Source: Alligator mississippiensis (taxonomy: Eukaryota > Chordata > Crocodylia > Alligatoridae). Taken from it: DNA of 64,000 nucleotides. The notes beneath the pieces were generated by a model that ran no database searches, was not told the DNA's origin, and saw only the letters and a list, made by a program, of their open reading frames with translations. The DNA lies in the NCBI RefSeq assembly GCF_030867095.1, contig NC_081826.1:55854001-55918000 (forward strand), written 5' to 3'. Made by a program: the position numbers and the translations under genes. Positions 12,850 to 26,037 of the stretch are shown here, in pieces; within the stretch, counting starts at the first letter, position 1; every line of letters begins with the position of its first letter.

Positions 12850-15800
12850 TATTACATATTTCATGGTGAACACATAAGGTAGAAACACTTACAACTGTGC
12901 CCAATCTAAAACAAGGACAGAATATTTTTAAAGAGAATAGGGATATGCATGTAAAATATACTGATTATATTTAAGTTATATCTGTTCCATATACGATTGG
13001 GTGCATGTCTGTGTTCATAGTGCAGCAATTCCTAGAACAAGAAGGTATATCACAAAGTTATATATAAACAATTCCTAATGAAACAGAAATTCCTTCCAAG
13101 GTACAGATATCTTTAGCTAGTTCATGAAGTCAGTGAGACATGAGCACATGCTTATATGCTTTCCTGACCAGATCCCAAGTCATCAAGCATTCTGATACAT
13201 GATTATGTGGTCTCCTGAACATGGATGCACATAAACATGTACAAGAAAGCTTGGTGTCCTGGGATCTAGTTTGGTGAATAGTGTCTTTGTGGAGCTCACT
13301 ATTGCTTCATATCAATTCAAATAACATTACTGAAATCCTGAAGGCCAGAACAATTTTGAACCAATAAACATTTTTTTCTTTTGCTGTACCAAGCAAGAAT
13401 GATTCGGGCAATGAGGGTGTACATAAATGGAAAAGAACCTCCCTAGACCCTTAGATACTATGGGTAGATACAAATATTCCAAAAGCTCATGGGAGATTCA
13501 GTTTTCTGTAAGCAGCATAGTTGAGATTGGTAGCAAACAGAAAAACACTGTTGCCCTTAGGGGCAGGGGCTCAAATCTTAGACCAGGTTCCACCATTTTT
13601 AAACAAGTGCCAAACTTCTGATCTGTTATGGGTATAGACTGGTTTCAAATCAATTATACCAGTAAAACTGTAATGCCTGTCCTGTGGCTTATAAGGCTTA
13701 CTTGGGTCTTTCTGAACCACTCTTATTGGGCCCTTGTTAAGAAACTGGACAAGATGGATGAATAGTCTGACTTATGCAGCAAATCTTACTTTTGTGCTCA
13801 TTCAAAACAAGAAAAAAAAATTCCTTTTTATTGTAAAGTAAAAGGCATTTAAGAGAAACAATTACGCAAAGTACATTGGCACTATCTTCCCAAAACTTCT
13901 ACAAAACAATTTTAAACCAGTCAATATTTCAGACAACAGTCATGAAATGCAGGGAATCTCAGCTTGAGAACAGCTTTTTAAGTAGCATAACTAAAAACTA
14001 CATAGGATGATTAATATTTATTGAGGAGAAAGAACGTGCTTTTTCAATGATTTTGGTAGAAAAGCTACAATTATGTAGCCTTCATAAATGATATCATAAT
14101 GATAGTGCTTTATCTGATTCACAGGGAATGATGCAGTTTGAGACAAAGGAATAAACAGTAATGAAACTCAACAATCTAAAGTTTAGTGACTAAGATACTC
14201 AGCAGTGGTTGTGTCTGCACAATAGATGTTTCTTTTCAAAAGACTGAAGAAAATACTCTGGGACGGGAAGGTTTAGGGAACTGGTAATGAGATACAGAGC
14301 CTTTCACCTCTAGGTCATTAGGTTCAATTGCATTTCAGGTTCATAGTGACTGAAATTTGCTTCAGCTGATGGATGTTCAATAGTCTATTGTGAACTGAGT
14401 TGGAGGTCTCAATCCAGTTCATAGTACAAAAGTACCCACATAACATTTAGCAGTCACAACAATAAAGCCAGCAGTGTAATAGGTATGTACATTGGACCCT
14501 TTTATCAAAGACCCCATATACTCTAAAACAAGTTTGAAAAACTGTGACAAGGCCCTGTACTCACAACATGATGGTGATTCTGAGGCAGCTTCAGATAAAT
14601 TAATAGTTTCATGTTTATTTGAAGATGAAGATGAATAAAGCAAAGATTATTGCACCAGTAATGTTATATCACATTGAAATCTACTTATTTTACATTATTC
14701 ATACATTCTTTATTTTCAAAATATTGCAGACTTTTACACTGGCAAGTCCAAAATGCACTGTAGAAATTCAGGGGCTGACCAGAAAGTTTAGGAAACTGGG
14801 GAGAAAAAAAGTGAATGCTTTATGTTTTCCAGACAATAGTGAGAATCAGTGAAACTCTGCAGAACAATGACATTGATGTCACAATTACTTGTCAGAACTA
14901 ACATTCTATTTTGATGGTTCATGCTACTTTTAGAGATATTCTCATGGGTCCACAGCTTTTACAGATTACATATTTGAAATATTTTCTTCAAAATTACAAG
15001 CACCACAACCTTGCCTAGAATGACAACTTAGATTCTGGAGGACAACTTTCTAGATGGGTTTTATGGCAAATTCTGAAGTTGTAGAATTGCAGAATAGAAT
15101 ACCATGGATTGATCATGATCATCCCTTTTAGGACAAGATTTGGAAAATAAAAAGACATGTTTTATTTGTTTCATGCCAAGCCATGTCTACACTATGACTA
15201 AATTTAAAAAAGGAAGAAAAATCCCAATAGTTTCCAAAGTTACCAAAGTGTCACTTTTCACTTGCATTAAATTCACTTTAAAATAAGAAAGGAAACCTCT
15301 ATCCTCTTCTTTCATAGACATCAAGGCCAGCAACAAGAACTATGTTAGAAGGGGAGGGTTTTTTTTATTAATTCATTTAAAAATCTACTGAATTATATAA
15401 AAAGCACTGTAGAAATCCAAGAGAAATAGATGACAATTTATTGCAAGAATCATTTAAATCTCAATTTGGAACTTTAATTCTTATAGAGTACTCTCTGAGA
15501 CAAATGGATTTGTTCTCATATTAGTGGTTGGAAACTGAGTCTTTTTGTACTAATATTGATAACTGTTTAATTCTTAACCTAAAAATCTGTTACATTAGTT
15601 CTGTATTATTTGTTTTGCAACTGGTCCTCCATTTTTCTGGCATATTGATGATGTCTTAAAATTAATTCAGTATTGGTATGACTTAAAGTAAAAAGAGCAT
15701 TGATGGACAGTCCCAAAAAGGTGGGCAATATCCAAAATGCTCGCAGGATAAAATTACTTGAAAATGAGTCTCTGCTGAAGAACATGATTGCAACAGAGAA

Positions 15801-16400
15801 AAGAGAATGATAACAGAGGGTATAATGGAATATTAAAGCACAAGTTACATATAGCTATGATTGCCCATGTCACCAGGTTCTGCTCCAGTAGCCATTTCCA
15901 GTGGAAGCACTGCCAGTCGCTACCCTTATCCTGAATAAACTGGTTATAGATTAAGATGGAATAAGATGGTGGTAGTGTATAAGCTGAATTATACATATAG
16001 ATATAAATACTATGTTGTATGTTATATATACTATAAATACAGAAAAGGCCCAGTTGAGCTAACACAATGCAAATCTACACCACTGTAGGCCATTTGCTTC
16101 ATGTATAGGGAATTACATCTAAAACTGCAAAGTAAAATCCTTCTATTTACTTTACAAGGAACAGTTTTTGTTTGAAATATGAGCATTTGTAAAGGTAAAG
16201 CTGCACATTATGCTTAGACCACATGAAGGGCACTTAAAACACGAGTGCCCACACATTAAAGCTCTCATTAAATCATGCTAAGTATCCTCTGAACATCTCA
16301 AAGTTATGCCACTTTAGGCAAAATTTAACTTTGGCTGTACTATCCAGTTTGTGTTAAGGTAACTTCACTATACAGAGATAAAACAAGTAATTAGCAGTCC
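12850..16400. other. AT-rich non-coding DNA
   Basis: No gene or confident repeat is visible. Short open frames are in low-complexity AT-rich sequence and lack splice signals. Confidence 0.6.
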
Positions 16401-16404
16401 TCCA

Positions 16405-16520
16405 ACATCCCAGGATGGACCGCTCCCTGCACCCACCACCTAAAGCAGGGATTGAACCCAGGTTTCCTGACTTCTAGCCACACTTCTGCTCACCAGCCCT
16501 TCTGTGGCAAGTCAAAGCTG
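16405..16520 (-). mobile_element. tRNA-type SINE remnant
   Basis: On the minus strand the sequence reads GTCAGGAAACCTGGGTTCAA then TCCCTGC, containing a polymerase III B-box-like word (GGGTTCAATCCC, 16448-16459) with the AGGAAACCTGGGTTC context typical of MIR/CORE-type SINEs. The A box is not clear. Family assignment is uncertain. Confidence 0.55.
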
Positions 16521-16543
16521 TGCAGGCAAGAAGTAGTATTAAA

Positions 16544-16890
16544 GATCTCTTGTACATGTGCACAGGGCCTGCTCCACTGTGCTGAAAATCCAACACGTTG
16601 GATCAGACTTGATTAATAAGAGTCTGCTAGAGCATGGAAATTGACGTGCTCCAGCAGCCTTCTTCGTCACATGTATCAGCGTCCCACTGAGTCTCCATGA
16701 TGAAAAAATGGTGGCAGAGCACTTTGAAAAAAATATGTTGGATAAGCTTTATTTCAAAGCCCACTACCATTTTTTCATTGTGGGGATGTCCAGGGACACT
16801 GATACACGTAACACGTGGGCGATTTTAATTAGCATGGCTCTCTAATTAAAGCACCCAGCACCACATCCCGCAGCACATGTAAAAGTGTCC
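16544..16890. mobile_element. foldback DNA element, family D copy 1
   Basis: Ends are GATCTCTTGTACATGTGC and, reversed, GGACACTTTTACATGTGC. AAA flanks both sides (16541-16543, 16891-16893) as a 3 bp target duplication. The interior is a loose palindrome: a CAGAGCACTTTGAAA arm, a loop, then TTTCAAAGCCCACTACC, with an outer pair ATGATGAAAAAATGGTGG / CCATTTTTTCATTGTGG. It has no coding capacity. Close relatives are at 20834 and 24520. Confidence 0.75.
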
Positions 16891-16899
16891 AAAAGTTTT

Positions 16900-18790
16900 A
16901 ACACCATGTTCTAACTTTAACACCACCTAACATTCCACAGATTAGTATGGTCTAAGTGTAACACATAATTTCACCTTAATTTCAGTCAAAGAACAATAAA
17001 GGGGCTTCAATTCATATAGTTTCTTTCTTGTAAACAAATCTTTAGTCTGTATTATTGCCATTCTCTTTTAACAATCTTATACAGCTTTATATTCTCTCTA
17101 AATTTAAATTTCTGGTTCTCACCAAGTGCTCACCAAGGAACTGTTATTTGTAAATACTTCTACCATGAAACTGATTTTTTTCTCAACGGTATCATTATTT
17201 GCTGCCTTTGAGAATGTCTTTCTGAATATTTCCACATTACTTTCACAGTCATAAACATTAAATGATAAAAAGACCTATAAGATCATCTATCCCATTTTCC
17301 CTCTTTTTCAGTTTTTCCTTGAGGCATGTGGTTCATGTATTACCATGTTTTGCTGAGAAGGTCAAAGAATTTCTATTCTTCTTATCCACTCCTTTAAGAG
17401 AATTCACAGTCTTTTATCCAGAGGTCAGAGGTCATCCAATATGTGATACTGCAAATTCCACTTTATATAACTAACTACAGGATCAAACAGAAAAAAGTAG
17501 ACAATGAGGAAAGAAGTTTTGGTCTAAGCATGGAAAACTATGAAACTTTAGAGGAAGATGAAACTTTATCTCATAATTATAGTGATCATAATTATTTTAT
17601 ATATTATTTATATCAATATCTTCTCCAGTCTGAAGTTTGTCTTTAATAAGTGTTACATGTGTTCAAGCAGTGAATTTGATGCTATCTTTCCACCTACCTT
17701 TATTCTACATATAAATAGATAAATTATAGAAATTTTACTGAGTCCTATAGACCAATATATGTATACATATATAAAAAAGCCTCATAGGTTTCCCTACACT
17801 GAAAAGGCATCACTAAAATGGAAGGAGAGGGAGGCAATAACTTGAATATGCAAGGATGAAGCTTTATCTTCTTGTTAATAACTTGAATCTCCAAATCAAT
17901 TTCAGTCTACATAAAGGAGTAATCATTCTTGTGCATTAATTACTATTGAATGCTGTCTCCATGCTATTGCTGACAAATCACTAGTCATTTTCTTTTTTGT
18001 ATTATAAATGTTGATTCTAATAAGACTGTTTTATATCTCTGGGAAAAAAAAAGAAAAACTATATCAGCTCATGAATCCTTTTACCAGAATCTTTTAAAGA
18101 AGTTCAAACATAAGATCAGAATATTTAAGAAGTGATTTAAACTTTTTGAATTGAGAGGGTCTTTATTAATATTAATGTCTGTGATACTGAATCTAAATGT
18201 TAACTTAGCCAATACATATTCAGTGGTCTAGATAATTATGGTGTTTTTCCTCAAAGCAATAATAGAAACCAAAATTGACAGTTAGGGACTAATGAGAGTT
18301 AATACTGTGAAAGGGGAAAGTAAGATGAAGATAAAACTGTAAAGGTAAGAGTTTTACTTTGTGTGAGACAACCAAGGTTGAGAGATAAATTACACAATGA
18401 AATTCAAAACATACCTGACCCAAAAATGCAACAATGTATAACTGTGAGAATTTCAGAGACTGAAAGAAAACACTGGGCAGGAACACAGGGCTAGAACTCC
18501 ACATTCCTTAATTGAACAAAACCCACATTAATAATTAATAATAGGAATAGGGAATGTAGAATGTACACTGTAAAATGTAGCCACAAAGAGAAAAATAAAA
18601 ACTACAAATAGGAGAAAAAATATTGGGAAGCACCTGTTCTACTGTTGTTAAGGTTGAGGACTCATTGTTTAACCATCAGGTTTTCTAAGTGCCCTAAAAT
18701 TCACAGGCTTCCATCTAGTGCATATCACTTGTTGGCTTAGAAATGGTATTTAACGATTTGTTTCTTGGGGAATTGGCTTATAGGTATAGA
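16900..18790. other. AT-rich non-coding DNA
   Basis: No gene or confident repeat is visible. A candidate splice pair near 18412-18445 is listed among the rejected items. Confidence 0.6.
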
Positions 18791-18875
18791 TATATGCATT
18801 AGAAGGGTTCAAGATCGGCAGCAGGGGTTAACTGATTTCTAAAGAGCTTGGGTCTCACATACACAAAGTTTCTCC

Positions 18876-18981
18876 CAGTCTTGGAAGCAGACAGGCTATC
18901 TAACACAAAAAGGCCAATGATGGACATGCCATAACACGAGATCACAGTCTTCAAGGTAGACAGTTTGTCTAACACAACAAG
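18876..18981. repeat. diverged 69 bp tandem duplication
   Basis: The stretch starting CAGTCTTGGAAGCAGACAGG at 18876 recurs as CAGTCTTCAAGGTAGACAGT at 18945; both continue into a TATCTAACACAA or TGTCTAACACAA block. The two units differ at many positions, so the duplication is old. Confidence 0.5.
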
Positions 18982-18999
18982 AACATATAGTTTAGAAAA

Positions 19000-20750
19000 C
19001 AGCCTGGAAACCAAAGAAGTATATGCCATACTGCCCATAACAGGAGATAAGTGTCAACAGCTAACAAAGCCTCCCTGGAACAAGGTATCTGGATCCTAAA
19101 TCCAGAGCCAGCAGCACCTACAACCACTTTGCAGACTTAGATTTCAAAATAGCATTCAAAAAGTGTTCAGCTGTTTGGCTCATAACTAACACACACAAGT
19201 CAAATGTATTATATTGCATGAGCAAGAACTGAGTAAACAGAAGGGTCTCCGGCCAACTGGTATTCAGATGAGCCTGATGGTTTAAGGAGATGAGTAGAAG
19301 ATATTCAATATGCCATATACACAACCAATGCTAATTCTCCTCTGACCTGTGCAGAAATATGAAAGAAACCCATGTAGACATGTTCCTATAATCTGATTCT
19401 GTCCAGGGGGCCTATTTTTTAAAGGAGTGTTATCTATTGAAACTGAAAATGAACCCAAACTATTTTGTAAAGAAAAATGAATGTGCAAGTGCTTGCTGTG
19501 AGAGGAGGGGAGATTAGGAGATAGAGAAGAGGAAGATTGTAGTTGGTAGCTGTGACAAGAGGAGGGAGAATAATTGGCAGAGGATGGTAGGGAAAAGGAC
19601 AAGAATTTGGGGCATCAAACCATGAGAAGAGGTAAGGATTAGTGGGAATAGATATTATGTTGATAAGTCTATCTGAGCCCCTCTCCCTTCTTCCCCATGT
19701 GAATCTGAGTAATACCTGTTCCTACTTCCCCATGTGAGTGAAAATCCTGGGGATGGCTTATGTCTCAGGGGTGGGATGAGTCCTACTCTCTCCCTGCCCA
19801 AAATCTGGCCAGAAGAGGCCCTGGAGATTTAAATAAACATTTAAATCTATGTAAATCAGGACATAGAAATGATGATGTACACATCACCCTAACTGTTGGA
19901 CACATCACCCTAAGTGTGGTAGATAATGGGCTGAAATGGGAGAAATGGACTGGCATAGAGAAGGGGGCAATTAAGTGGGTCATAGATAGGCATGGCGAGG
20001 CCTGGCTGAAGCAAGGACAGGAAGCTCAGTTGGGTGTGTGGAGAGGAGAGTATAATGGACTGTGGGACCTTTTCCAATATCCAACTAAGGTGGGAGAACT
20101 GGGAAAGTGTGTAACCCTCCAGGAAGCTGGAGCAGCACTTAGGAATTACATAGCCCACAGGCCCATATGGATAACCACAATTGCCTAAATAGTAACTCAT
20201 ATAAAAAAAAAACAACTCCTAACACAAAACAAAACAAAACAAAACAAAAAACCTCCTAATATAAAAAAAACCCCTGAAGGATACTTAATAGCATAGCATT
20301 TTGTTGAAGCAAAGTTATGACTGCCTGATAAATCATGTCCTTTCACAACAGTTAGTTCACCACAACTCAGAATTATGAAATTAGGAAAGGTACACACCCA
20401 GGCAATCTTAACTCCTCCCCACAGAGATGGCAGTAGCCAACTGGCATGATCTCCATGTACTGCAGCTTCATTTACTATGTTAGGTATAACTGTAATGAAC
20501 TATGAAGGGATTCGATGGGGCAATTTGGCAGAGCTGTAATTGTGATGTGAGGTTATCTGGTATAACTTTGTGGTGGGTCAAATGAAAATACATCTCTGTA
20601 TCTTGGTCTTGTTTGAGCAATAGATTGTGCAAGTTGTGTCAGCAGAAGGGCATAGAAGTCTTGCTCCCATAAGAACTGTTAGCAATGAGAAAGGAGATAA
20701 GCATGGTTTAATTATGAGTAGGAAAAGTTTCCTGTTAGATGGGATTGTGG
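19000..20750. other. non-coding DNA, purine-rich in part
   Basis: Mostly unremarkable sequence with an AGAGGAGGGG-rich patch near 19500-19630. The 142-codon open frame at 19760-20188 resembles no family I know and has no intron or promoter context; it may be decayed retroelement sequence. Confidence 0.45.
20222..20251. repeat. (AAAAC)n microsatellite
   Basis: Five tandem AAAAC-type units, slightly imperfect at the ends. Confidence 0.9.
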
Positions 20751-20758
20751 ACAGGTAC

Positions 20759-21310
20759 AGACATTATACTTTTACCGGTATAAGTGATTGGAAATCAGTT
20801 TATACCCATAACAGAATGGAAGTTTGGCACACAGGGCATTTATACACACACTTTGGGAAGCATAGGGGTGCTTTTTAATTAGCGCAGTTCTGAGAGATGT
20901 GCTAATTAAAAGCGCTCGGAGTATTATGTATGTCAGTGTTCCCGCACTGAAAAATAGCAGTGGGGTGCTTTGAACTTAAGCTCATCAAACCAGCTTTAGT
21001 TTAAAAAAACCCACCTCCATTTTTCAGTGTGGGGATGATGATACATGTGACACGGGAGTCTGCTGGAGCACGTTAATTTCCACTCTCCAGCAAGAATTAC
21101 AGTGCATCAGAGCAGGCTCCTGGTATATGTATAGGAGCTCACATAGACTGGCTTAAAAATGGCTGAACCTGGCTTAAGATTTGCCTTTCCTCCCCCCAAC
21201 AAAGGAGAACATGTATTCTGTTCACTACTGATTTAAACTATGCCACTTACAGAAAACTGTGTAACTTAGATGAATTCTGCCTTGGGCTTTTTGAATGTTT
21301 GTACCTAACC
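20759..21310. mobile_element. 3 bp-duplication transposon, family A/B type, with nested element
   Basis: Ends are GGACAGGTACAGACATT and, reversed, GGTTAGGTACAAACATTC. TGT flanks both sides (20756-20758 and 21311-21313). Without the nested element at 20834-21140 it is a short non-coding MITE closely similar to 29723-29990 (shared words TACAGACATTA, GGCACACATAGAC and TTAAAAATGGC). It has no coding capacity. Confidence 0.75.
20834..21140. mobile_element. foldback DNA element, family D copy 2, nested
   Basis: Begins GGGCATTTATACACAC and ends, reversed, GAGCTCCTATACATATAC. It is flanked by ACA (20831-20833, 21141-21143). The host element reads GGCACACA before and ACATAGAC after, while the uninterrupted copy near 29820 reads GGCACACATAGAC, so ACA was duplicated on insertion. 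The interior has the same inverted layout as copies 1 and 3. Confidence 0.85.
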
Positions 21311-21319
21311 TGTGTGTAT

Positions 21320-23480
21320 AAGAGGGAAGAGACATTAAAAACGAGTGTTAAAAATTAGCAGATGCAGGGTTTTTTGTGTGCGGTACATTATGTGTCTGAC
21401 TATAGGGTAGGTGTACATATTCAGTACAGTTCAAATGCAGTGTATGAGTGATGCATTATAAGTTTATGGGATCATTGCTAAAGGACAGAATTAGAGCTGT
21501 ATAGGTACTAGGCACCATAAATCTGTACTTCCTGATTCAGAATGCGAGTCTGGACTACTCTCTCTTTCTTTCCTTGTATGCAAACATTTGGGTTTGCTGA
21601 ACTTCATGCCTTGAAATGACAGAAGATGCCTCTACACTGACCTTGAATGTCATTGAGTGTTTAGATGAATGTTTTTGTCCTTGAATGTTTAGATGAATAT
21701 CTTGGAAACAAGATATTAAATTAATGTGTCATAGTTGTTAGGTCTTGCCATTAAAAAGATGTGCAGTTTTACAGGAAAAAAATTATGGTACGCATAAAAG
21801 TTGATAGCATTAAGATTTAAGATTACCTTTGTTTACTTTCTGTATTATTTTTATCTCACACACAACAATTTGTCAAATATCTACCAGACAGCAACCCATC
21901 TTTGACTAACATGACAAATTATCATCAGTCTATATATGCAATATCAATGGTGTTCTGTACACCTGCCAGTAGTGACTATGCCTTTCTAACTTTTTACCCC
22001 CGAAAAGATTAAGAGGACTGGGGACATGGAAACTCTTATAAGGACCCTCTGGGACTGAAAACATTTCATCCTTCTTCAACTAGATGTTTTCCTTACATGC
22101 TGGTGATCAGAGAAATTTTCTTTTATAGAAAACACTTTCATAATCTGAAAGCTTGAACAAACAGCACTTTAAAGGAATGAAAGTCAAAAGTTTTATGATT
22201 AACTTTCATGTCTCTGACAAGCACAGTTTCTCCTTCAATTTTTTAATGACTAGGATGAGGAAAGCAGCTAGCTTGTTATACTTTTCTTTTGGAATTGATT
22301 CTCTTATATACCTACTGCAGAGCCTACTCTCCCACCAAAATTTCAGGGACAACCCACCTTTGGGGCAGAACGTTCCTTCTGTGTCCCTTGCTTTATCAGT
22401 TTCTGATCAGTTGGAATAGAAACTGACATTTTAGACCTATGATTGAGATAGCTGGAAACCAAGAGGGCTGCAGGTTAAAGTGTCCAAATTGTAACAGAGT
22501 AATGATGGTGACAGATATGAATACCAAAGAGTAATTACAGCTTTTAGGTTGACTGCTAGGATCCAGCCCATCACCTAACAGGCTCTGCTTTTATGCTGGT
22601 TGTTGAAAGAAATGGTACCTTTTTACAAATTTTGTTAAAATACAAATTGAGAAAATGTAATCTAAGCTAAGCTATTAATAACAACTCTGAACAAAAAATA
22701 AAGCTCTAGTAATATAAAATCAAAGCCAAATCAACAAATCAAACAAGTTATAAACTGTCCTGTATTGAAATTACACCAATTTTAATCTCCTTGGAATTTA
22801 AAAAAGAATACCCTTTAATGAGTAACTTTAGACAGCCCTAAATACTGTCTCATACATAGTATGACAACATTTATTTTATACACATACCTCACATATACTT
22901 TGCGGTACACTTAAATATGTACACATAACTACACTAACTTTCATGTACTAAAAATAAATGCATAAATAGCCTAGAATATGTCTCGCTAACGAAAGCCAAA
23001 GCAGAAAGAAGTGGAGGTGGTGGGGGGGAGAGATTTCTTAAGACAACAGGGATTCATTAGCTCTTGGCTCTCACAGTCTTCTGGACCTTCAGAGAGGGAA
23101 CTGGAACTGCAGCCAAGGAGGAAGACAGCAATGTTATTAGCACAGTGTTTCTTACTAACAGCCTTCTTTGAATTCAGCAAAAGACTGGTTAAAGTTTTGA
23201 GTGGGTTGATTGCTCTCCTTTCTCTAAAATGAGTTTTGAGATTATGAATAGTCAGCCTCCACTCAGAGCCTTGCTGTCCAAAAGACCTCACATTCATGGT
23301 CTTTCCCTTGATTATTACAGTTCAGAAGCAGAGAAATCAGACTTGCAATCAATTTTGGAGCCAGGTGAGATGGACTACATGCTTTATTGTGATATTTATT
23401 TTAATTGTGTTCATATTATTGTTATAATATTATATGACTCAAGTTACCACCTTAGCCTGTGTACAGAGAAAGAAGGGTTA
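21320..23480. other. AT-rich non-coding DNA
   Basis: No gene is visible. A short near-duplicate word (GTTTAGATGAAT, around 21659 and 21689) is the only local structure I noticed. Confidence 0.6.
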
Positions 23481-23489
23481 AGTGCCAAG

Positions 23490-24385
23490 GCTGGCCAAAG
23501 GGGAGATGCAATGGACCTTCAAGTTTGCAGATGACACCAAGCTGGGAGCAGTAGTAGATACGCTGACAGGTAGGACTAGGATTCAGAGTGACCTAGACAA
23601 ATGGGAGGATTCAATAAGGGGAGTGCAAAATGCTGCACTTAGGATGAAACAATCCCATGCACTGGCACAGGCTTGGGACCAGCTGGCAAAGCAGAAGCTC
23701 TGCAGAAAAGGACCTGGGAGTTACAGTGGATGGAAATGAGTTAACAGTGTACCCTTGTTTTCAAGAAGGCTAACAGCAAACTGGGCTGCATTAGTAGAGG
23801 TATTGCCAGCAGATCAAGGGAAGTAATTGTTCTCCTTTATTCTGCACTGGTGAGGCCACATCTGAAGTACTGTTTCAAGTTTGGAACCCCACCACTATAA
23901 AAAGGATGTGGACAAGTTGGAGAGAGTCCAATGGAGGGCAACAAAATCGTTAGTGGGCTGGGGCACATGACTTATAAGGAGAGGCTGAGGGAACTGGACT
24001 TACTTAGGTTGCAGAAGAGAAGACTGAATGGGGATCTGATAGCATCCTTTAACTACCTGAAGAGTAGTTCCAAAGAGGATGAACCAAGACTCTTTTCAGT
24101 GGTGGCAGATGATAGAACAAGGAGCAATGGTCTCAAGTTGCAGCAAAATAGGTTTAGGTTGGATATTCAAAAAAAACTTTATCACCAAGAGGGTGGTGAA
24201 ATACTGGAACAGGTTACCAAGAGAAGTGATGGAATGTCTGTCCTTAGAGGTTTTTAAGACTCAGCTAGACAAAGCCTTGGCTGGGATGATCCAGTTGGGG
24301 ATGGTCCTCTTTTAAGCATGGGGTTGAACAAGATGACTTCCTGATGTCTCTTGCAACCCTAATTTTCTATGATTCTATGATATAG
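23490..24385 (+). mobile_element. 5'-truncated CR1 LINE
   Basis: Translation shows FKFADDTKLGAVVDTL, the FADD catalytic block of CR1 reverse transcriptase, then the LGHMTYKERLRELDL region. The copy ends with TTTTCTATGATTCTATGATA, the usual CR1 3' octamer-type tail. Several frameshifts break the frame. The 5' break is near 23490, about two thirds of the way through ORF2, which is the usual pattern of CR1 truncation. Confidence 0.9.
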
Positions 24386-24519
24386 CATCAATATCTGTGA
24401 ATGGCCTTATTGCCATAACAACACGTGAGATGGCCAGCATCTAGTGGGGTGCAGGGAAAATAATCATGAGAAGAGGGAGAGCAGGCTGGAAAAATCATTC
24501 TAGCAGGCCAGGGGCAAAA

Positions 24520-24832
24520 GGGTGCCTGTACACGAGTGTGGAGGTTGCTGCGATGCGCTGCACTTACATGGCAATTACCACACTCATGGCAATTACCACA
24601 CTCCAGCAGCCTCCTGCATCTCACGTATCAGTGTGCCCATGCTTCAAAATGATGTTGGGGGCGCTTGAACTAAAGCTTGTCCAACAAGCTTTAGTTCATG
24701 CGCCCCCACCACCATTTTGAAGCACGGGGACACCAATACACAAGGTGCTGTGGTGTTTTACTTAGAGCTGCTCTTGGAGTCGTTCTAATTAAAGCCCCAC
24801 CCCCCACCCCCAGAGCATGTATAAAAGTGCCC
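24520..24832. mobile_element. foldback DNA element, family D copy 3
   Basis: Ends are GGGTGCCTGTACACG and, reversed, GGGCACTTTTATACATG, flanked by AAA (24517-24519 and 24833-24835). The centre is a strong hairpin: GCGCTTGAACTAAAGCTTGT against CAAGCTTTAGTTCATGCGC, with an outer CTTCAAAATGATGTTGGGGG / CCCCCACCACCATTTTGAAG pair. It has no coding capacity. The hairpin is the best preserved of the three copies. Confidence 0.85.
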
Positions 24833-24835
24833 AAA

Positions 24836-25330
24836 GAGTCTGGGGTACTGAGAGAAGTTGGAAGAGATCTGGGGAACTGGAAAAGATTGGAAGGGAACAA
24901 TTGAGTATCTTTGGGGATGCTCAAGTCAGTGTGGGCTGGGCTGGGGATGAAAGGACTGCTTAATCCATTTGGAGGAAACAGAGTCTCTGGCTGACCCTTG
25001 GCCCTAATAAATGCCTTTACTGAAGAGACTGTCTGCTGTGCCACTTAGAAATTTGGGTTGTACTAGGATGCCCCAACAGAAGATGAAATCCTTCTCTCAA
25101 GCGTGCAACTGAAGCCTTGCTCCTTGAGTCAGGGCCATGAAGACAGAGGGTGAGGGGCTTCAAGGCTGAGGTCTGCAAGTGGGAAGGAGCTCAGACTGTC
25201 CCCCTTGCTCTAGAAGACAAGCATGGGCTGGCTTCAGGGGACTCTCAGAGACCAAACAATGCTGCAGCAGTTGCGAGCTAGCATCCCCTGGAGGGCAGTC
25301 CATGACACGAGACAACTCAGTTGTAATGAG
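24836..25330 (+). other. possible LTR-derived sequence
   Basis: GC-richer sequence with an AATAAA hexamer at about 25006 followed by GCCTTTACTGAAGAGACTGT, a layout that can occur in an LTR. A passage near 63690-63795 has a similar style and the same word TCCATGACAC. I found no clear TG...CA ends or target duplication. Confidence 0.3.
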
Positions 25331-26016
25331 GTTCTAACTTGGTTTTCCATAATGAGCCTCCATTTGGAAAAGTCCAACTTATATTCACGGATTTAAAATT
25401 ATTCAATGCCTTTTGTATAAAGAGACTGTGATCCCCTTTCCTTGCAACCTTCTCATCCTCCCTCAAAATATAAAAAAAACATAGGCCTACTTTGGAGAAA
25501 AGCTGGCATGTTTTTCTCTCAGTGAAAGGTTATAAGATGGTATGTCCCTAGTCTATACAAAAAAACTATAAAAATAAATAATTAGACATCCCCCCTCCAC
25601 CCATCCTACCTTCTCAAACAAAGCCCTGATCTAGTATAGACATAAGAATGTTGTTAGTGGTGGCACTAAGTAGCCCCAAAGACTTCAATTGGCTCGCTGA
25701 TTTCAGTGGAAATAGTATTCATGTATTTAAAGCTAGGCATGTATGCAAATCTTTCCATGGTAAGGGAGTAGATTTCTAAACTGGTACTAAATGCTACAAA
25801 AATAAACAAAATATTTCTAAAATTAACTCCTAAATGAACAAAATCTGGTTCTGAAAGGTGGACTGAAAGAAAAACATATAGAGCTCCTGAAGGATAAGTC
25901 TGGATTATTTTAAACACTGTAACATGGGAATATGATAAGTGTAAATAAATCTTATTCTCCAGCAGGCTAGAAAGTGCAAAGATCAAGAAAAAAATTACAT
26001 AGGCATGCACACTTTC

Positions 26017-26037
26017 AGAGAGAGAGAGAGAGAGAGA
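26017..26037. repeat. (AG)n microsatellite
   Basis: About ten uninterrupted AG units. Confidence 0.95.

Noticed and set aside
18412-18445. Splice-like pair around a 27 nt open segment on the minus strand
   Set aside because: The peptide in the required frame does not fit a coiled coil, and an alternative frame gives a hydrophobic peptide; most likely chance.
19760-20188. 142-codon open frame on the plus strand
   Set aside because: No recognisable domain, no splice or promoter context, and it lies in repeat-like sequence. It may be decayed retroelement DNA.
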